Assembly (NCBI GenBank): GCA_000733355.1
Contig: JNVV01000001.1
Coordinates: 82,984 to 146,983, forward strand
Direction: 5' to 3'
DNA: 64,000 nucleotides
Source of the DNA: Falciphora oryzae
Taxonomy: Eukaryota; Ascomycota; Sordariomycetes; Magnaporthales; Magnaporthaceae
Part shown: one piece after another, positions 9,626-20,290 of the stretch
Position numbering within the stretch: the first letter of the stretch is position 1
Layout of the letters: every line of letters starts with the position of its first letter
Position numbers and translations under genes: made by a program
Notes under the pieces: model-generated
The model's input: the letters and a program-made list of their open reading frames with translations, nothing else
Told to the model about the DNA's origin: nothing
The model's database searches: none

Positions 9626-12600
9626 CTAGTCACGAGGCGCTGTTTCGGCATGATCGAGACCGCCCCTGACGACGGCGAGGTTCCCGCCCTTCGTAAGCAC
9701 AATGTCCCGCTGCGCCAGCGCCGACACGTGGCTCCTCCACCCCCACCCGGCGAACCAGACGTCCGGTATGTAAAAGTGCCTCTGAGCGGGGGCAGGGGCG
9801 GAGGCGACGGGATCGAACTCGTCGTCCTCCGCCTGGTGCCGCCGGCGCCGATTATTACCCGCGCATGCGGTGGTCGTTAGGTCCGCGGAGCAGACCCACG
9901 AGGAGCGGTCTAGAAACACGAGTCGATTGGTGTCGCTGATGCCGATGACGTGGGCCACGTCTGGCAGGGGAATCGGGGTAAGTGACAGAACGGTCGTCGC
10001 GGGAGCTGCAGCTCGAGGCGCTTTGCTTTTGCCGCCTTTATTATCGACCGTGGCTTCCGTGCGCCCCAAGGCATGGTTGGTATTTGGCTCCTTGGTTGAC
10101 CGGGATGGAGTTTGTTCGACCTCGAAATCCAGGTTCAGAAGCGCGAGCTGGAGGGGGCTGGCTGATCCGTCTTGCACCGCGAACTCCAGGAGGATGCGCG
10201 CCTCCCGACCAGCTGTGCACACTGTAGCGTTTCTCAGCTGCGCCGGCGCGACGGGGACGCCGCTATCTCTCTCCACGGGTCCCCTGAGCGGTGCCAGGGA
10301 GAACCTGGCGACCTCAACACACCCGCCAGCCCATGCGTGGATGCGTACGCAGCTCTCCTCGACGCAAAGCACGTGAGTGGCAGGCGCGCGAGGGTCCAAG
10401 ATCCACCTGCGCGTAGGCGACGCCGCCTCACCGTCTCGAGGAACAAGATCGCACTCGAACCTGCCGTCTTCGAGGCTGAAGACGTGGTCTGCCGCGGCCG
10501 TCGCCAGGACGAACTTGCCCGCCGCATCCGCCACAAGCATGCCGACCACTGCCGTGTCCGACTGTAGGCGCGTCTGGAACACGGTGGGGGAGGTTGGCCC
10601 GACCCTGTTCCCGACGTGGTGCTGCAGGATGATGCCGCCCGACGCGTCGACGGTGAGCAGACAGTTCCTGCGCCCGCACCACGCCATGAGCCGGACGGCG
10701 GACCGGTGGCCGTGCAGCTTCCGTATCTGGGCTGCCGTTCTGCGGTCGTAAAGCGCGATGGTGCCGTCGTCCCTGCCGCAGAAGATCAATCCGGAGGCGT
10801 CTGGGGCAGTCGTCCCCGTGATGTTGCCAACCGCTATGGCGGTGACCCTGGCATCGGCCTCGACGGAAACCGTCTCGACAAGGGTCACGACGGCAGCCGA
10901 GGTCGTCGTCTGCTGCCCGCTGCTGTCATCGGCGGGCAGGTCGCGCAGCAGGGCCTCGGGCTCCCAGACGGTACACTGAGAGCCCCTGATGTCGGCGAAC
11001 CGGAGGCTGTCGCGCGCAAAGCTCAACTGTTTGATGAACGAGTTGGACGACTTGACGCGGTACAAGGGCCGGAGCGTGTCGAACTCGTAGACGTGCACGA
11101 CGCCGCCCGCGCCACCCGCCGCCAGGAGCCGGCCGTCAGGGCTGGGCGCGAGGGACTGGACGTCTGCGCGGAAGCATTCGAGCTGCCGGTCGTCGAAGGG
11201 ATCCAGTAGCGCGAGGTCGCCGTCCAGGTAGGCCACCACGAGGAGCTCGATGTTGGGATTGGGGTTGAATGCCATGGCGACGACGACGTGGGTGCTGGTC
11301 TCGCCGTTGGAAAGCTTTTTGCCGCAGCTGCCAAAGTAGCAATCCTCTTCCATGTCCCACAGCATAATGGCCTGGCTGGAGTACGCGACGGCGAGCATCC
11401 CGTGTGGTACCGAGAGGGCGAGGGTTCCGGGCGCGCGACGTGGCGGAGATATGCTGTCTGGCCCGTCGCTCCACCGCCGGGTGGATGTTTCGACGTGCCC
11501 CTGGTCTTGTAAATCCCAGCAGACAATGTAGTTTTTGTGGCTCGCTACCAGCAGCATGTCCTCGTCGAATAGCATAGTGAGCGGGCGTGGGGGACTCGTC
11601 AATCTGCGTAGAAGTGCCCCAGTCCGGATGTCCCAGATATTCAAGCTTTTCATACCACAGGTAGACATCACGTCAGACTTGGCCCTGAAGGCAATGAACT
11701 TGACCGCTTCTCCATGGTCGAAAGCCTTGTACTCCTGGTAGGATGTGGCATAGTAAAGTGTCACCCGCCCGGACATAAGCCCAACAGCAAGAAAATCCTC
11801 TCCATGGGACAGGGCCGTCGGCTGGCTTTGTCGGAAGTCGAGAGAGACTAGCCTGTCATCCCACTGCTGGCTGAGGGCGCCAAGGACGGATAGCTTCCTT
11901 CCAGGGCTGGTCGTTTGGTGAATCATGGAGCTAGCGGGGCAAAATGGCGGTATAAGGGAGAAGATTGCCGATGGTAAAGCTGTGAGTGCGTTGGCGAACA
12001 TGGCAGGTAGGCGGGTAAGGTCTGCTGTCCACTGTCGCAGCATTCGAATCCGTGGCTCCAACGGCGAGCGCTCTGCCGCGCACGCCTTGAGGTACCTCCC
12101 GAGGTTCTTGGACGCCCGTATCAGTTGGTTCAAGTTCCCCGACTCGGCAATCGCTTCGACCCACGTCAGCACGTTCGACTTGAGGAACAGCTCGAGGGTA
12201 TCCAGCAGGTCCGCGGCGCGCGGATCAGCTTTGGCTAGGTGATATGACCAGGCAGTGCATGCGTAGATGGCGAAGTCCAGCTTGGTGGTCGCTTGCTTAG
12301 CATGGCCTCGGCGCCGGTGCGGCCTCGGTGGCTTCATTTCCATCCCGGAGAGATAGATCAGGCAGACCTGCGCAAGTCTCGTATGTGCCCTTTCCTTCTT
12401 AATGGAGAATTCGGAGTCTTGGTCGGCGCCCATGAGGAACTCTCTGGCCGTCTCGTGGACCATCTGGACCTTTCCAAACTTGTCGACGACAACAAGCTGG
12501 CCACAAAGGGCCGTGATGCTATCCTCCAGGCTTGGGAACGAGTCTTTGATGTCCAGGCTCAGTGCGCCATTCAGCTCGGCCGTCGTCATGGGGCGCACCG

Positions 12601-14539
12601 CACAGGTGGCCCACCTTAGAATCGCCTTGGAAAGCTCCTTGCCTCGCGGAACCTGCGACATCGAGTCCAGGGCGCGGGTGTAGAGCGACTCCATTCCTCT
12701 GGGCACCTCCTCGAGTATCGACTCGATCTCGTTTTTGCTGTGACAGCCACTAAGCTCCTTGAGGACCAAGCTGGTCCACAAGAAGGACCCCTTGGATTTG
12801 TCGACGATTTTGTCAGAGAGGGCGTGCTTATCTTCAGCCTCCACGGTCAGGATTTTCATCTTGCTCTCAACTAGACGCCGCAGGTCTGACAGGGTATCGG
12901 TAACGGATATCGATTCGATCCGAACGAGGCTGGGAGGTATGGCGTTGGAGACCTGCCCAAGCTCAGCTGTGTCTCGGCTGGTTATAAGAACCCTCAGGGG
13001 AACTGCGTCGTCTAGATGTGACAGAATAGCCTCGACAACCTCCAGAGACGTACTGGAGCACTCGTCTAGTGCGTCAATAACCCAGTAGTGTCGGGTAGTG
13101 ACGAGGGGAAGAATGGCCGACAGAAAGAGAATTCGCCAAAGGGTACGCTCGTCCATGTGTTCGAGACGGAGACCATCCGATTGCAGCTGTAGGATGGCGT
13201 CGGCGGCGGCGGGTATCGAGCTTCCCATCTGGAAGGCCAATGATCGAAGGCATCGACCCAGGTGCGACTTGGACTTGTCGCCGTGCTTGAAGAAGAAGTA
13301 GCTGCAGGCCTGGCCTGACCCTCTTAACTGCTCAATGACATAGCCGGAGAGGACGGACTTGCCACTTGCAGGCTTTCCCTTGAGCCAAAGCGCCCAGCGG
13401 CCAGTCGAGGTGGCGTCTCGCCATGCGGTAAAGCTCTCCTTCTGAGAGACCCACTGGCATGTGCTGTCCAAGCGAGCCTCTGAGACGGTAAAGAGATCGT
13501 CGTCTACGACGTCTGGGACATCCAAAAACTTCTTCAGTTCCTTGACTCTGTCGCGATGCTCCCCAGGGCGCAACGAAGTGGTCGTGGCGGTGATGCCGGC
13601 AATGGTGGACGCTAGGGCATTCCGTATTTCGATATAATTGACGTCAAGCGCGGTGTCGAACTTGCAGATGGAGCGGTGGTCTGCGCTCAAGGGAATCTGC
13701 TTCTCCTCCCGGTACCCCAAGATGGCAGACTCAGGGTCAACGATAGGCGAGCTGAAGGGCTTCATGTTCTGGGTCTCAAAGAAGGACCAGAGCTCCAGGC
13801 CGTCCGAGAAGTGTCTAAACTCGTCGTTGATCACCTGGATGGCTCCGGAGTTGCGCTCCAGGTCGGCGACGTATGCGCGATCGTAGGCAACTTTGAGGAG
13901 GTTCTTCAGCGTCTTTGCCGAGTCGGCCCCTCGGTGTGGCGTGGCGAGGAAGTAGACGGCGTCGAGTCGGGAAGCCAGGTCCCGGTAGGCCGCATCCTGC
14001 CTGGCGAGGATGTATGCCTTTTTGATCACGAGGCCGCCCATACTATGGCCGACCAAGATGATGCGCGTCCTGGAATGCAGAAGCGCTGGCGACGTGGCAA
14101 GCGCCCCCAAGAAAGACTTCCCGAACAGGTGGACATTGAAGCAGTCTTCGTTCCCCCTCAAGAAGTCCGAGTCGTAGCCATAGCTGTGGATGCGAACGCT
14201 GCCAAACGCAGGGTCTTGGGGTAGCCACTCTTGCGGCCAGTAGTGTGACTGCGACGCTGTCTTGCTCCATGTCTTGCGCGAGCCGCCGCCCAGGCCGTGG
14301 ACGAATACCAGGTCCGCGCGCGGATCGGGGGGCCCGTGGAGGAGGTTGAGCCCCAGAGGCCCCTTGGGATCTTCAGCGGCATCGTCGATTGCGCTGCTGA
14401 CGGTCGACCGCGAGAAGGTCTTGGAGAGTCCGAGGGAGAGGCTCCTGGAGCTTGCTGTCGAGCGGCAGGCCTGGGAGGAGCCCTCCGGCCGGTCCGGTGA
14501 GTCTGGGACGGGATTCGGTCGCCGCTTCTTCCTGAAGAA
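9626..14539 (-). CDS. NLR: alpha/beta hydrolase-NACHT-WD40 protein (5' end unresolved)
   Basis: The open frame runs 1637 codons from just after a TAG at 14542-14540 to the stop at 9626. In that numbering, a SesB-type alpha/beta hydrolase has DLVFVHGLGGGSRKTW, the nucleophile motif GHSMGG (164-169), TPHRGAD (200-206) and ADHRSICKF (286-294). A NACHT NTPase follows with Walker A GKPASGKS (388-395) and Walker B VIDALDE (487-493). The C-terminal half, from about residue 880, is a degenerate WD40-type beta-propeller. This is a known fungal NLR architecture linked to heterokaryon incompatibility. The typical lead-in EDPKGPLGLNLLH is present, but no ATG occurs in frame before 14161: the nearest ATG (14565) is in another frame, so a 5' exon or a frameshift is likely. 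Otherwise the protein is intact and GC-rich like its neighbours. Confidence 0.88.
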   Translation of the reverse strand, partial: FFRKKRRPNPVPDSPDRPEGSSQACRSTASSRSLSLGLSKTFSRSTVSSAIDDAAEDPKGPLGLNLLHGPPDPRADLVFVHGLGGGSRKTWSKTASQSHYWPQEWLPQDPAFGSVRIHSYGYDSDFLRGNEDCFNVHLFGKSFLGALATSPALLHSRTRIILVGHSMGGLVIKKAYILARQDAAYRDLASRLDAVYFLATPHRGADSAKTLKNLLKVAYDRAYVADLERNSGAIQVINDEFRHFSDGLELWSFFETQNMKPFSSPIVDPESAILGYREEKQIPLSADHRSICKFDTALDVNYIEIRNALASTIAGITATTTSLRPGEHRDRVKELKKFLDVPDVVDDDLFTVSEARLDSTCQWVSQKESFTAWRDATSTGRWALWLKGKPASGKSVLSGYVIEQLRGSGQACSYFFFKHGDKSKSHLGRCLRSLAFQMGSSIPAAADAILQLQSDGLRLEHMDERTLWRILFLSAILPLVTTRHYWVIDALDECSSTSLEVVEAILSHLDDAVPLRVLITSRDTAELGQVSNAIPPSLVRIESISVTDTLSDLRRLVESKMKILTVEAEDKHALSDKIVDKSKGSFLWTSLVLKELSGCHSKNEIESILEEVPRGMESLYTRALDSMSQVPRGKELSKAILRWATCAVRPMTTAELNGALSLDIKDSFPSLEDSITALCGQLVVVDKFGKVQMVHETAREFLMGADQDSEFSIKKERAHTRLAQVCLIYLSGMEMKPPRPHRRRGHAKQATTKLDFAIYACTAWSYHLAKADPRAADLLDTLELFLKSNVLTWVEAIAESGNLNQLIRASKNLGRYLKACAAERSPLEPRIRMLRQWTADLTRLPAMFANALTALPSAIFSLIPPFCPASSMIHQTTSPGRKLSVLGALSQQWDDRLVSLDFRQSQPTALSHGEDFLAVGLMSGRVTLYYATSYQEYKAFDHGEAVKFIAFRAKSDVMSTCGMKSLNIWDIRTGALLRRLTSPPRPLTMLFDEDMLLVASHKNYIVCWDLQDQGHVETSTRRWSDGPDSISPPRRAPGTLALSVPHGMLAVAYSSQAIMLWDMEEDCYFGSCGKKLSNGETSTHVVVAMAFNPNPNIELLVVAYLDGDLALLDPFDDRQLECFRADVQSLAPSPDGRLLAAGGAGGVVHVYEFDTLRPLYRVKSSNSFIKQLSFARDSLRFADIRGSQCTVWEPEALLRDLPADDSSGQQTTTSAAVVTLVETVSVEADARVTAIAVGNITGTTAPDASGLIFCGRDDGTIALYDRRTAAQIRKLHGHRSAVRLMAWCGRRNCLLTVDASGGIILQHHVGNRVGPTSPTVFQTRLQSDTAVVGMLVADAAGKFVLATAAADHVFSLEDGRFECDLVPRDGEAASPTRRWILDPRAPATHVLCVEESCVRIHAWAGGCVEVARFSLAPLRGPVERDSGVPVAPAQLRNATVCTAGREARILLEFAVQDGSASPLQLALLNLDFEVEQTPSRSTKEPNTNHALGRTEATVDNKGGKSKAPRAAAPATTVLSLTPIPLPDVAHVIGISDTNRLVFLDRSSWVCSADLTTTACAGNNRRRRHQAEDDEFDPVASAPAPAQRHFYIPDVWFAGWGWRSHVSALAQRDIVLTKGGNLAVVRGGLDHAETAPRD

Positions 14540-15183
14540 CTATTGTGCGATTGGCCGACGGACATCGTGGCGAGCTTGTGTTAGCTGCGGTTCAATATGG
14601 GGCAAGCGTTTAAATCCGACCGCTCGTGTGCGTTTCGTAGACGTCAGGTGGTAGCTGGACACAAGAGTGCGGAGCGGGAGCGGGAGCGGGAGTGGGTGGG
14701 CTGGTGTTTGCTTGCCATCGTGCCCCCTGAGAAGGGTACTTGTGGGGGTCACTGCGTCGCATCCTCTCGCTGGGTGTACGTAGGCAGTGGTCTGTCGCCT
14801 GCGCGGCTGCGGCAGATTACCGCGCGATTCACGACCAGTTGGCGACCAGATGTGGGAAAAAACAGAATGCTTATGGCAACGCTTTGCAGCCGAGCGATCG
14901 AGCTGCAGACGTGCGACACAAGCATGCGTCAAGCTAGGCGACAGAAAGAGGAAAACGCCCCACTCCGGTTGGGGGTACGGCGCGAAGCCGCCAATCGCCT
15001 GAAGACAGTTAGCCGCCCTGAAAAACCGTATGTGGCGGGGAGCGGGGGATGAACCAGGCTCGAGCAGGACTTGCGACGACCAGACAGCCTTGAGTTGACC
15101 AACCTCCGGTTTCTGTTTCCCATTGTCACGAGAGACGCAACGACAACAAACAGCTAGCCATTAAAGGCAGCCAGGCCTTCAAT
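14540..15183. promoter_or_regulatory. Divergent promoter region between the NLR and deaminase genes
   Basis: About 640 bp between the 5' ends of two divergent genes. It holds a short gagcgg/gcgggag purine repeat (about 14670-14697) and CT-rich stretches. A possible branch-site-like gctaacac lies on the minus strand just upstream of the NLR frame, which would fit a missing 5' exon. No other gene is seen. Confidence 0.4.
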
Positions 15184-15771
15184 ATGAGCGCTGACTCGCC
15201 CGCTTCCGCGCTGGACCACGGGGGCCGCAGGGCTTTCATGGAGCGCGCCATCGAGGTGGCCAAGCTGTCCCCGCCGGCCGCCAACAAGTTCTGCGTCGGG
15301 GCGGTGCTGGTAGACGCCGACAAGAACGAGGAGCTGTCGACCGGCTACTCGCTGGAGTACCCGCGCGACTACAAGGGCGACCCGGGGACCACGCACGCCG
15401 AGCAGTGCTGCTTCATCAAGATCGCCGACAAGCACGGCGTGCCTGAGGAGCGCATCCACGAGTTCCTACCGCCCAACACGGCGCTGTACACCACTATGGA
15501 GCCCTGCAACGACCGCCTCAGCGGCAACATGACGTGCGCTACCCGGATCGTGCGCCTCAAGAGCGCCATCAAGACTGTTTACGTTGGGATCAGGGAGCCC
15601 GCCACCTTTATCGCCAACAATGACGGCCAGCAGAGGCTCGAGAATGAGGGGGTCAAGGTCTTTTCCCCAGCCTTTCCGGACATGGTGGAAGAGATAACCA
15701 GGGTCTCCCTGGCGGGGCACCCAAACCCGTCGACGGAGAGTCGAAATAAAGGGGAACGGCCCGGACCGTGA
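15184..15771 (+). CDS. Cytidine-deaminase-fold protein (DRAP/dCMP deaminase-like), 195 aa
   Basis: Single exon. The zinc site of the cytidine/deoxycytidylate deaminase fold is complete: H71-A-E73 in TTHAEQC, then P107-C108 in MEPCNDRLSGNMTC with C118. The wording EPC-x-x-RLSG-N resembles the riboflavin-pathway deaminase (fungal RIB2/DRAP deaminase C-terminal domain) more than tRNA or free cytidine deaminases. At 195 aa, without a pseudouridine synthase domain, it is a stand-alone deaminase. The probable reaction is hydrolytic removal of an amino group from a pyrimidine-type substrate; the true substrate cannot be read from sequence. The start ATG at 15184 has A at -3. It lies divergent from the NLR and upstream of the kinase gene on the same strand. 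Confidence 0.85.
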   Translation: MSADSPASALDHGGRRAFMERAIEVAKLSPPAANKFCVGAVLVDADKNEELSTGYSLEYPRDYKGDPGTTHAEQCCFIKIADKHGVPEERIHEFLPPNTALYTTMEPCNDRLSGNMTCATRIVRLKSAIKTVYVGIREPATFIANNDGQQRLENEGVKVFSPAFPDMVEEITRVSLAGHPNPSTESRNKGERPGP

Positions 15772-16191
15772 AAGGAAAAATGCCAATCCCAACAGACTCC
15801 TGTGGTTCCCCAACCATGCCTGCCGTATCATTTCTCGAAGTAATTTAATCCTCCAAGCCACCAGACCACCTCTCCTCAGCCCAGTGACGTTTGTGGAACA
15901 TGGTAGAATGTAGCAAGGCAATCATGCGTGGACGGGCTCTCAGCCGCGCACATGCAATCGAAAAGAAAAGGGGCCAACCAGGAGTGCACAGTAGCCGCGC
16001 GCGACAGGGCAACTCCCGCCCGAGATGCCCCTTATCAGGGCTGACAAAAGCCCGCTTTTCCCGCCCGCGTCAATCCTGACCCCTCAATCCAGCCGATCTT
16101 TCGCGGCCGACTGCCCAGTCGAGTTTCCACCCAAGAACATCATCTGCGATATCGGCAGTATCGAGGCCTGTATGATCCAAGGAAGCACGGA
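15772..16191. other. Intergenic region between deaminase and fructosamine kinase genes
   Basis: 420 bases. No gene is supported: short frames here lack family features and look like shadows. It must contain the deaminase 3' UTR and the kinase promoter. Confidence 0.4.
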
Positions 16192-17512
16192 ATGGAAGCG
16201 CAGCAGCAAGAACATGGCGTGGACTTGGGCAAACGGCTCGAGTTCACAGGGCCCAGCACACAGCTCGACCCTGCCGTCCTGAGGGGTGGGTACCGCACTC
16301 TTCTGCGCCACAATTGGACTCTTTGCCAAGGATGTCGGTGCATGGTTCTAACGCCCTTCCAGAACTCCCCGAGGGATGCAAAGTCGTCTCGGTCGACAGC
16401 CATGGCGTCAGCTTTTGGGCAACCACAGGGCGCATCGACGTCACCCTCAAGCAGGGCGGCGACCAGTCCTTCTTCATCAAGGTGATCCCGGGCGAAGTGG
16501 GCCGGCGCATGGTCTCGGGCGAGTTCGCGTCCATGACGGCGGTCCACCAGGTCGTCCCCGAGTTCGTGCCCAAGCCCCTGGCATGGGGCGCATACGACGC
16601 GGTCCCCGACGCGCACTTCTTCCTCTGCGAGTTCCACGACATGGTCGACGACATGCCCGACCCGCACAAGTTCGGCTCGCTCCTGGCTAGGCTGCACCAG
16701 AGTAGCGCCTCCCCGACGGGCAAGTTCGGCTTCCACACGACCACCTACGCCGGCAACCTGCCCCAGTTTGTGGGCTGGGAGGACAGCTGGGAGATCTTCT
16801 TCACGAAGAGCATGAGACACGCGCTGAACCTGGAGATTGAGAGGCGGGGAACCACCGAGGAGCTCGACTCTCTCTCCAAGGTTCTCTTCGACAAGGTCAT
16901 CCCCCGACTGCTGCGGCCACTCGAGAGCAACGGCCGGTCGGTGAAGCCGTCCCTCGTCCACGGCGACCTCTGGTACGCAAACACGGGCATCGACGCAGAG
17001 AGCGATCAGTCCCTCGTCTTTGATGCTTGCTGCTTCTACGCGCATAACGAATGTGAGTTGGGACCCTCGAAGTCTTCCTTTGACGGATGCAAGACTTCTC
17101 TTGGGGTACCCAATGCTAAACCAGACCTCCAGACGAGTTCGGGCAGTGGCGGCCTGCCTGCAACAGATTTGGGGACGAGTATGTCGCCGCGTATAACTCA
17201 TTCGTCCAAATCTCCCCACCAGAGGAGGACTTTGAGGGGCGTTTGGACCTCTACAGACTGTAAGGCCCTGTCGACCCTTCAGCTTGCTCTTACAGATAAA
17301 AGGGGCCAAGCCACTAATTAACCACAGACGCTTCGACACTCACGTCTCGGGTCTGTTCCTGGGGAGCGACACTCTTCGGCCCCAGTAAGAACTCATCATC
17401 ACTGCCCAGGCAAGAGTAGCCGCACCCAACTTGGCTTCGCTGACAATACTGATTTACCGATAGGGTGCTCGATGTTATGAGAGGTCTTGTCCAGAAGTAT
17501 GGTGGAGACTGA
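16192..17512 (+). CDS. Fructosamine/ketosamine-3-kinase family protein, 338 aa
   Basis: I assemble five exons: 16192-16285, 16363-17052, 17133-17259, 17328-17384 and 17464-17512. All introns (68-80 nt) are GT...AG, the first with a strong tctaac branch site before ccttccag. The joined 1017-nt frame is open to TGA. Family signs are HGVSFW near the start, the nucleotide-binding Lys in SFFIKV (K71), the catalytic-loop HGDLWYAN (231-238) and VFDACCFYAHNE, continued across intron 2 as YEFGQW. FN3K-type kinases phosphorylate sugar-lysine adducts so that the adduct falls off, a protein-repair reaction in the cytosol. Length matches the family (about 300-340 aa). No damage is visible. Stopping at an in-frame TAA inside intron 4 would give a protein 15 residues shorter, but the final exon restores the usual tail (QVLDVMRGLVQKYGGD). 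Confidence 0.88.
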
Positions 17513-17665
17513 AGACTTGTTGAATTCCCGGCATGTGAGAATCGGAATATTAATTAAGCCCCCTACTCCTGTTTTGCCCACCCCCAAAAATAAAGTCCCG
17601 AAATACCAACCTCCACTTTGAACGCACTTTTCTACCTCAATCTAAGCCACAACGATGCAATCTAA
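17513..17665. other. 3' flank of the kinase gene
   Basis: Short AT-leaning stretch after the kinase stop and before the MITE. No gene is seen; it probably holds the polyadenylation region. Confidence 0.3.
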
Positions 17666-17921
17666 GGGCAGGTTTGGTGGTCAACGGTTTTTTTGTTTTT
17701 TGTTTTTTGCTAGTTTTTGGTGCTTGGAAATCCCTTTACCAACAAGTGCATTTAAAAGCTTGAAACGTTTGGTTAAAAAAGAACTAATTAACTGTTAAAA
17801 TTTTAACTATATTTTTATCAAGTTTTGCAAAAATTACATCAGATTTAAATTTGGAAAAAACCGTCGGTTTATAGCTTTTGTATGGAAAAAACAAAAAACA
17901 CCTTTACTACCAAACCTGCCC
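17666..17921. mobile_element. 256-bp AT-rich MITE-like element
   Basis: Ends are inverted: gggcaggtttggt at the left and its exact complement at the right (13 bp perfect, imperfect similarity for about 12 more). The inner part is A/T-rich with T-runs on one side and A-runs on the other, and has no reading frame. Size, ends and AT content fit a non-autonomous DNA transposon. The target duplication is not certain (taa on the left, ata on the right). Confidence 0.7.
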
Positions 17922-18001
17922 ATATACTCGACATATGGTCTCCCAGCCTGCCCTTCGCAAACACAGGCATCTAATCGAGACCCTAGGTATCTTGGCATCT
18001 T

Positions 18002-20290
18002 CTACGGGTAGTTCGGGTCGATAACCCACCTGGCGCAGTTGCTTTCGACGTAGCCGCCGCACCGCAGCCCCGGCTTGTTGCACTCAATGGCCTTCTCCAT
18101 GATCCGGCGGCATTCTTCCCGCGTGACGGTGAACTCGCACCCATTGCGCCCGATGACTTCCATGTCTACCTTGATCCCCATAAGCGGCTGGCTAAACGAG
18201 AAGCGCTCCAAACCGCCCGCCCCACCGATCTTCTTGCCCATGGCCTGGCCCGACCGCCCGCCCAAACTCTCGGTCCCGCAAAACATCTTCATCGCGAGCA
18301 TGAGCGTGTCCCACGTGGTCGGCGCGCCCCCGTACCAGCACGTGAGCTGCTCCGTGCTGGGGTCCGGCTTGATCTTGGTCGTCGGCGGCGGTGGCCTGGT
18401 CGCCGCCGGCGTGGTCGGGGCCGGGACCCACACCGTGCTGGTGACGGTCGTGGGCGGCGGCGGCGCCCTAGTGATAGTGACGGTCACGGTCCGGGGCTTC
18501 CCCGCCCCGGCGCCGGGGTTCATGTCCTTGCCCGCGGCGCCGCCCTGGCCTGGCCAGCTGGACCCGCTGCCGCCGCTCCCGGCGCCCGATCCCGGGAAGT
18601 CCCAGTCACCCCCGGACCAGTCCCATTCGGGGAGATTGCAGGTCTGATCGTCGTCGTCATCGTCGTCGTCTTCCTGTTTGCAACGAAAATCCACATTTTG
18701 CTGTCAGCCGGCGCCCCAAGTTTTTTTCTTTTTCTTTCTCTCCCTCTTCCTTTTCGTCCTCCCTAGCCCATTCGCTCAAAACACATCTGCGGGGAAACTG
18801 CATAGGCAAAATCATACCTCTCGCCCTTGGTTTCTACTGGGCTTGTTCCCGGGATTCACAAGGCTTGGCCTTCCGCCCGGCGGCACGGGCGCCACGGTAA
18901 CCACGGGGATGACAGGGGGGCCCGGCATAGGTGGTGGACAAATCTCGAAATTTATCGGGACGTTAAAAATCCTAATGCTAACCTCGAAGCACATAAGATC
19001 CTTGGAGGACTTGGGCTGGATGGTCTGCATCTGCTGTGGGGCGGGCGGCACGACCGTCCTGGACACCCGGTAGCTGGCCGACGGCTGGGGCGGCAGGATG
19101 ACGGTAGTAGTAACGGTACTAAACGACGTAACAGCCGGGATCGGCGTTCAGGTCGTTTGGGTCGGCATGGGAGGGAAGACAATCGAGCAGGGAAAGTTGC
19201 ACGTCACCATGTGCGGTCCGTCCCAGAAATTTGGTATAAGGAATAGGGCGCCGTTATTGCTGTCCTCCTCGTCCTTGGGGGTGTTAACATCTGTTAGGCC
19301 AATGCCCGGAGGAATAACAAAAGGGAACGGGAAGGACCACATCTTGGGCACTATAACGTCCTCGGGTAAAGGTTTTCCTACGGGAAAGGCGTCTCCAAAG
19401 GGCTGGCCGGGCCTGATGTTGGGGACCTGCTGGTTTGGTACAAAGCCGCCGGGGAGGATAAAATCGCGTGGCAGCTTAACGCCGGGCATAATGAAGAGAG
19501 GATTCGACACTCCGCCGCCTGTACCGCAGCAAATCGAGGTTATTAGCCGGGCGAGGTCGCACTTCAGACACTCGTCAGTACCCGGGCCTGCGGGCTCGTT
19601 CTGGTTGCCGTTGTTTGGGGTCCAATCGATATCGCTAACGACAGGGCCTGATATCGTAAACGTTTGAGTCGGAGCCACGGTGGTGGCTTTAAACGGGATC
19701 ACGGTCGCCATATTTGGCGAGCGGTGCTTGGTGCCACCTTTTGGGTTCCCGGGATTCCCAACTCCGCCTAACCAGGCCATAACGATACTCCCATACCCGA
19801 TCTTGTTATCCCTACCCAGCACAGGAGTCCCACCCATTGGGCTAATCATCTCGACCGAAGCTTTAGTAACAACGCTATAAAGGTAGATGTCGGCGCTATC
19901 CTGGATATAAAAAAGCCTATCCTGGCAGTTTTCGGTAGCGAAACATGCCTGGGAATACTTTAAAAACTACGAATACATGCCTCCTCCGTAAAAATAAATC
20001 GACTAGCTATTAATAAAGCGCACGGCCCAAGCAACGGCGCAGGTTTTTAACGACAAAAAGCAGCCACTAAACTTAAGGCCTTCCCGAAAACCAGAGGAGC
20101 CTGCTGAAAAGGGCGCCGGAGCCTTGGACGCAACCTGGTAGTAAGGCGCCTCGGTTTAGATCATACCCATAAATACATTAGCGGCATCCAACAGTTAGTA
20201 CTGGTATGAAACGCAGTGCTCGCTGGCGGTGCCGTAAAGCCAGACAGGCCATATGCTCTCAACCGGGACACCCCTCGCGACGTAAATATC
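18002..20290 (-). pseudogene. GH55 exo-beta-1,3-glucanase relic, 5' half lost, RIP-damaged
   Basis: On the minus strand the reading begins at the LTR junction with DIYVARGVPVESIWPVWLYG and then GTASEHCVSYQY, characteristic of GH55 / pectate-lyase-3-fold glucan 1,3-beta-glucosidases, followed by FMGMI-stop-TEAPYYQ and CFATENCQDRLFYIQDSAD. Two TAA codons stand where Gln (CAA) is expected, and a TAG and a TGA (about 19148) also interrupt the frame. Open stretches lie at 19849-19148 and then to 18818. A probable intron (18817-18674) leads to the last exon, with an Asp run, a Gly/Pro/Thr-rich linker and a Cys-containing tail ending in ARWVIDPNYP, a C-terminal module I recall from fungal secreted hydrolases. 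The N-terminal half is missing where the LTR begins, so it cannot encode an active enzyme. Confidence 0.75.

Noticed and set aside
9870..14654. Long plus-strand frames opposite the NLR gene
   Set aside because: Shadows of the high-GC minus-strand coding sequence. Only the minus frame has hydrolase, NACHT and WD40 motifs.
16244..17339. Minus-strand frame across the fructosamine kinase gene
   Set aside because: Antisense shadow. Splice sites and family motifs are on the plus strand.
18075..18647. 190-codon plus-strand frame over the GH55 tail
   Set aside because: It mirrors the Gly/Pro/Thr-rich minus-strand exon. The minus strand has the intron and conserved C-terminus.
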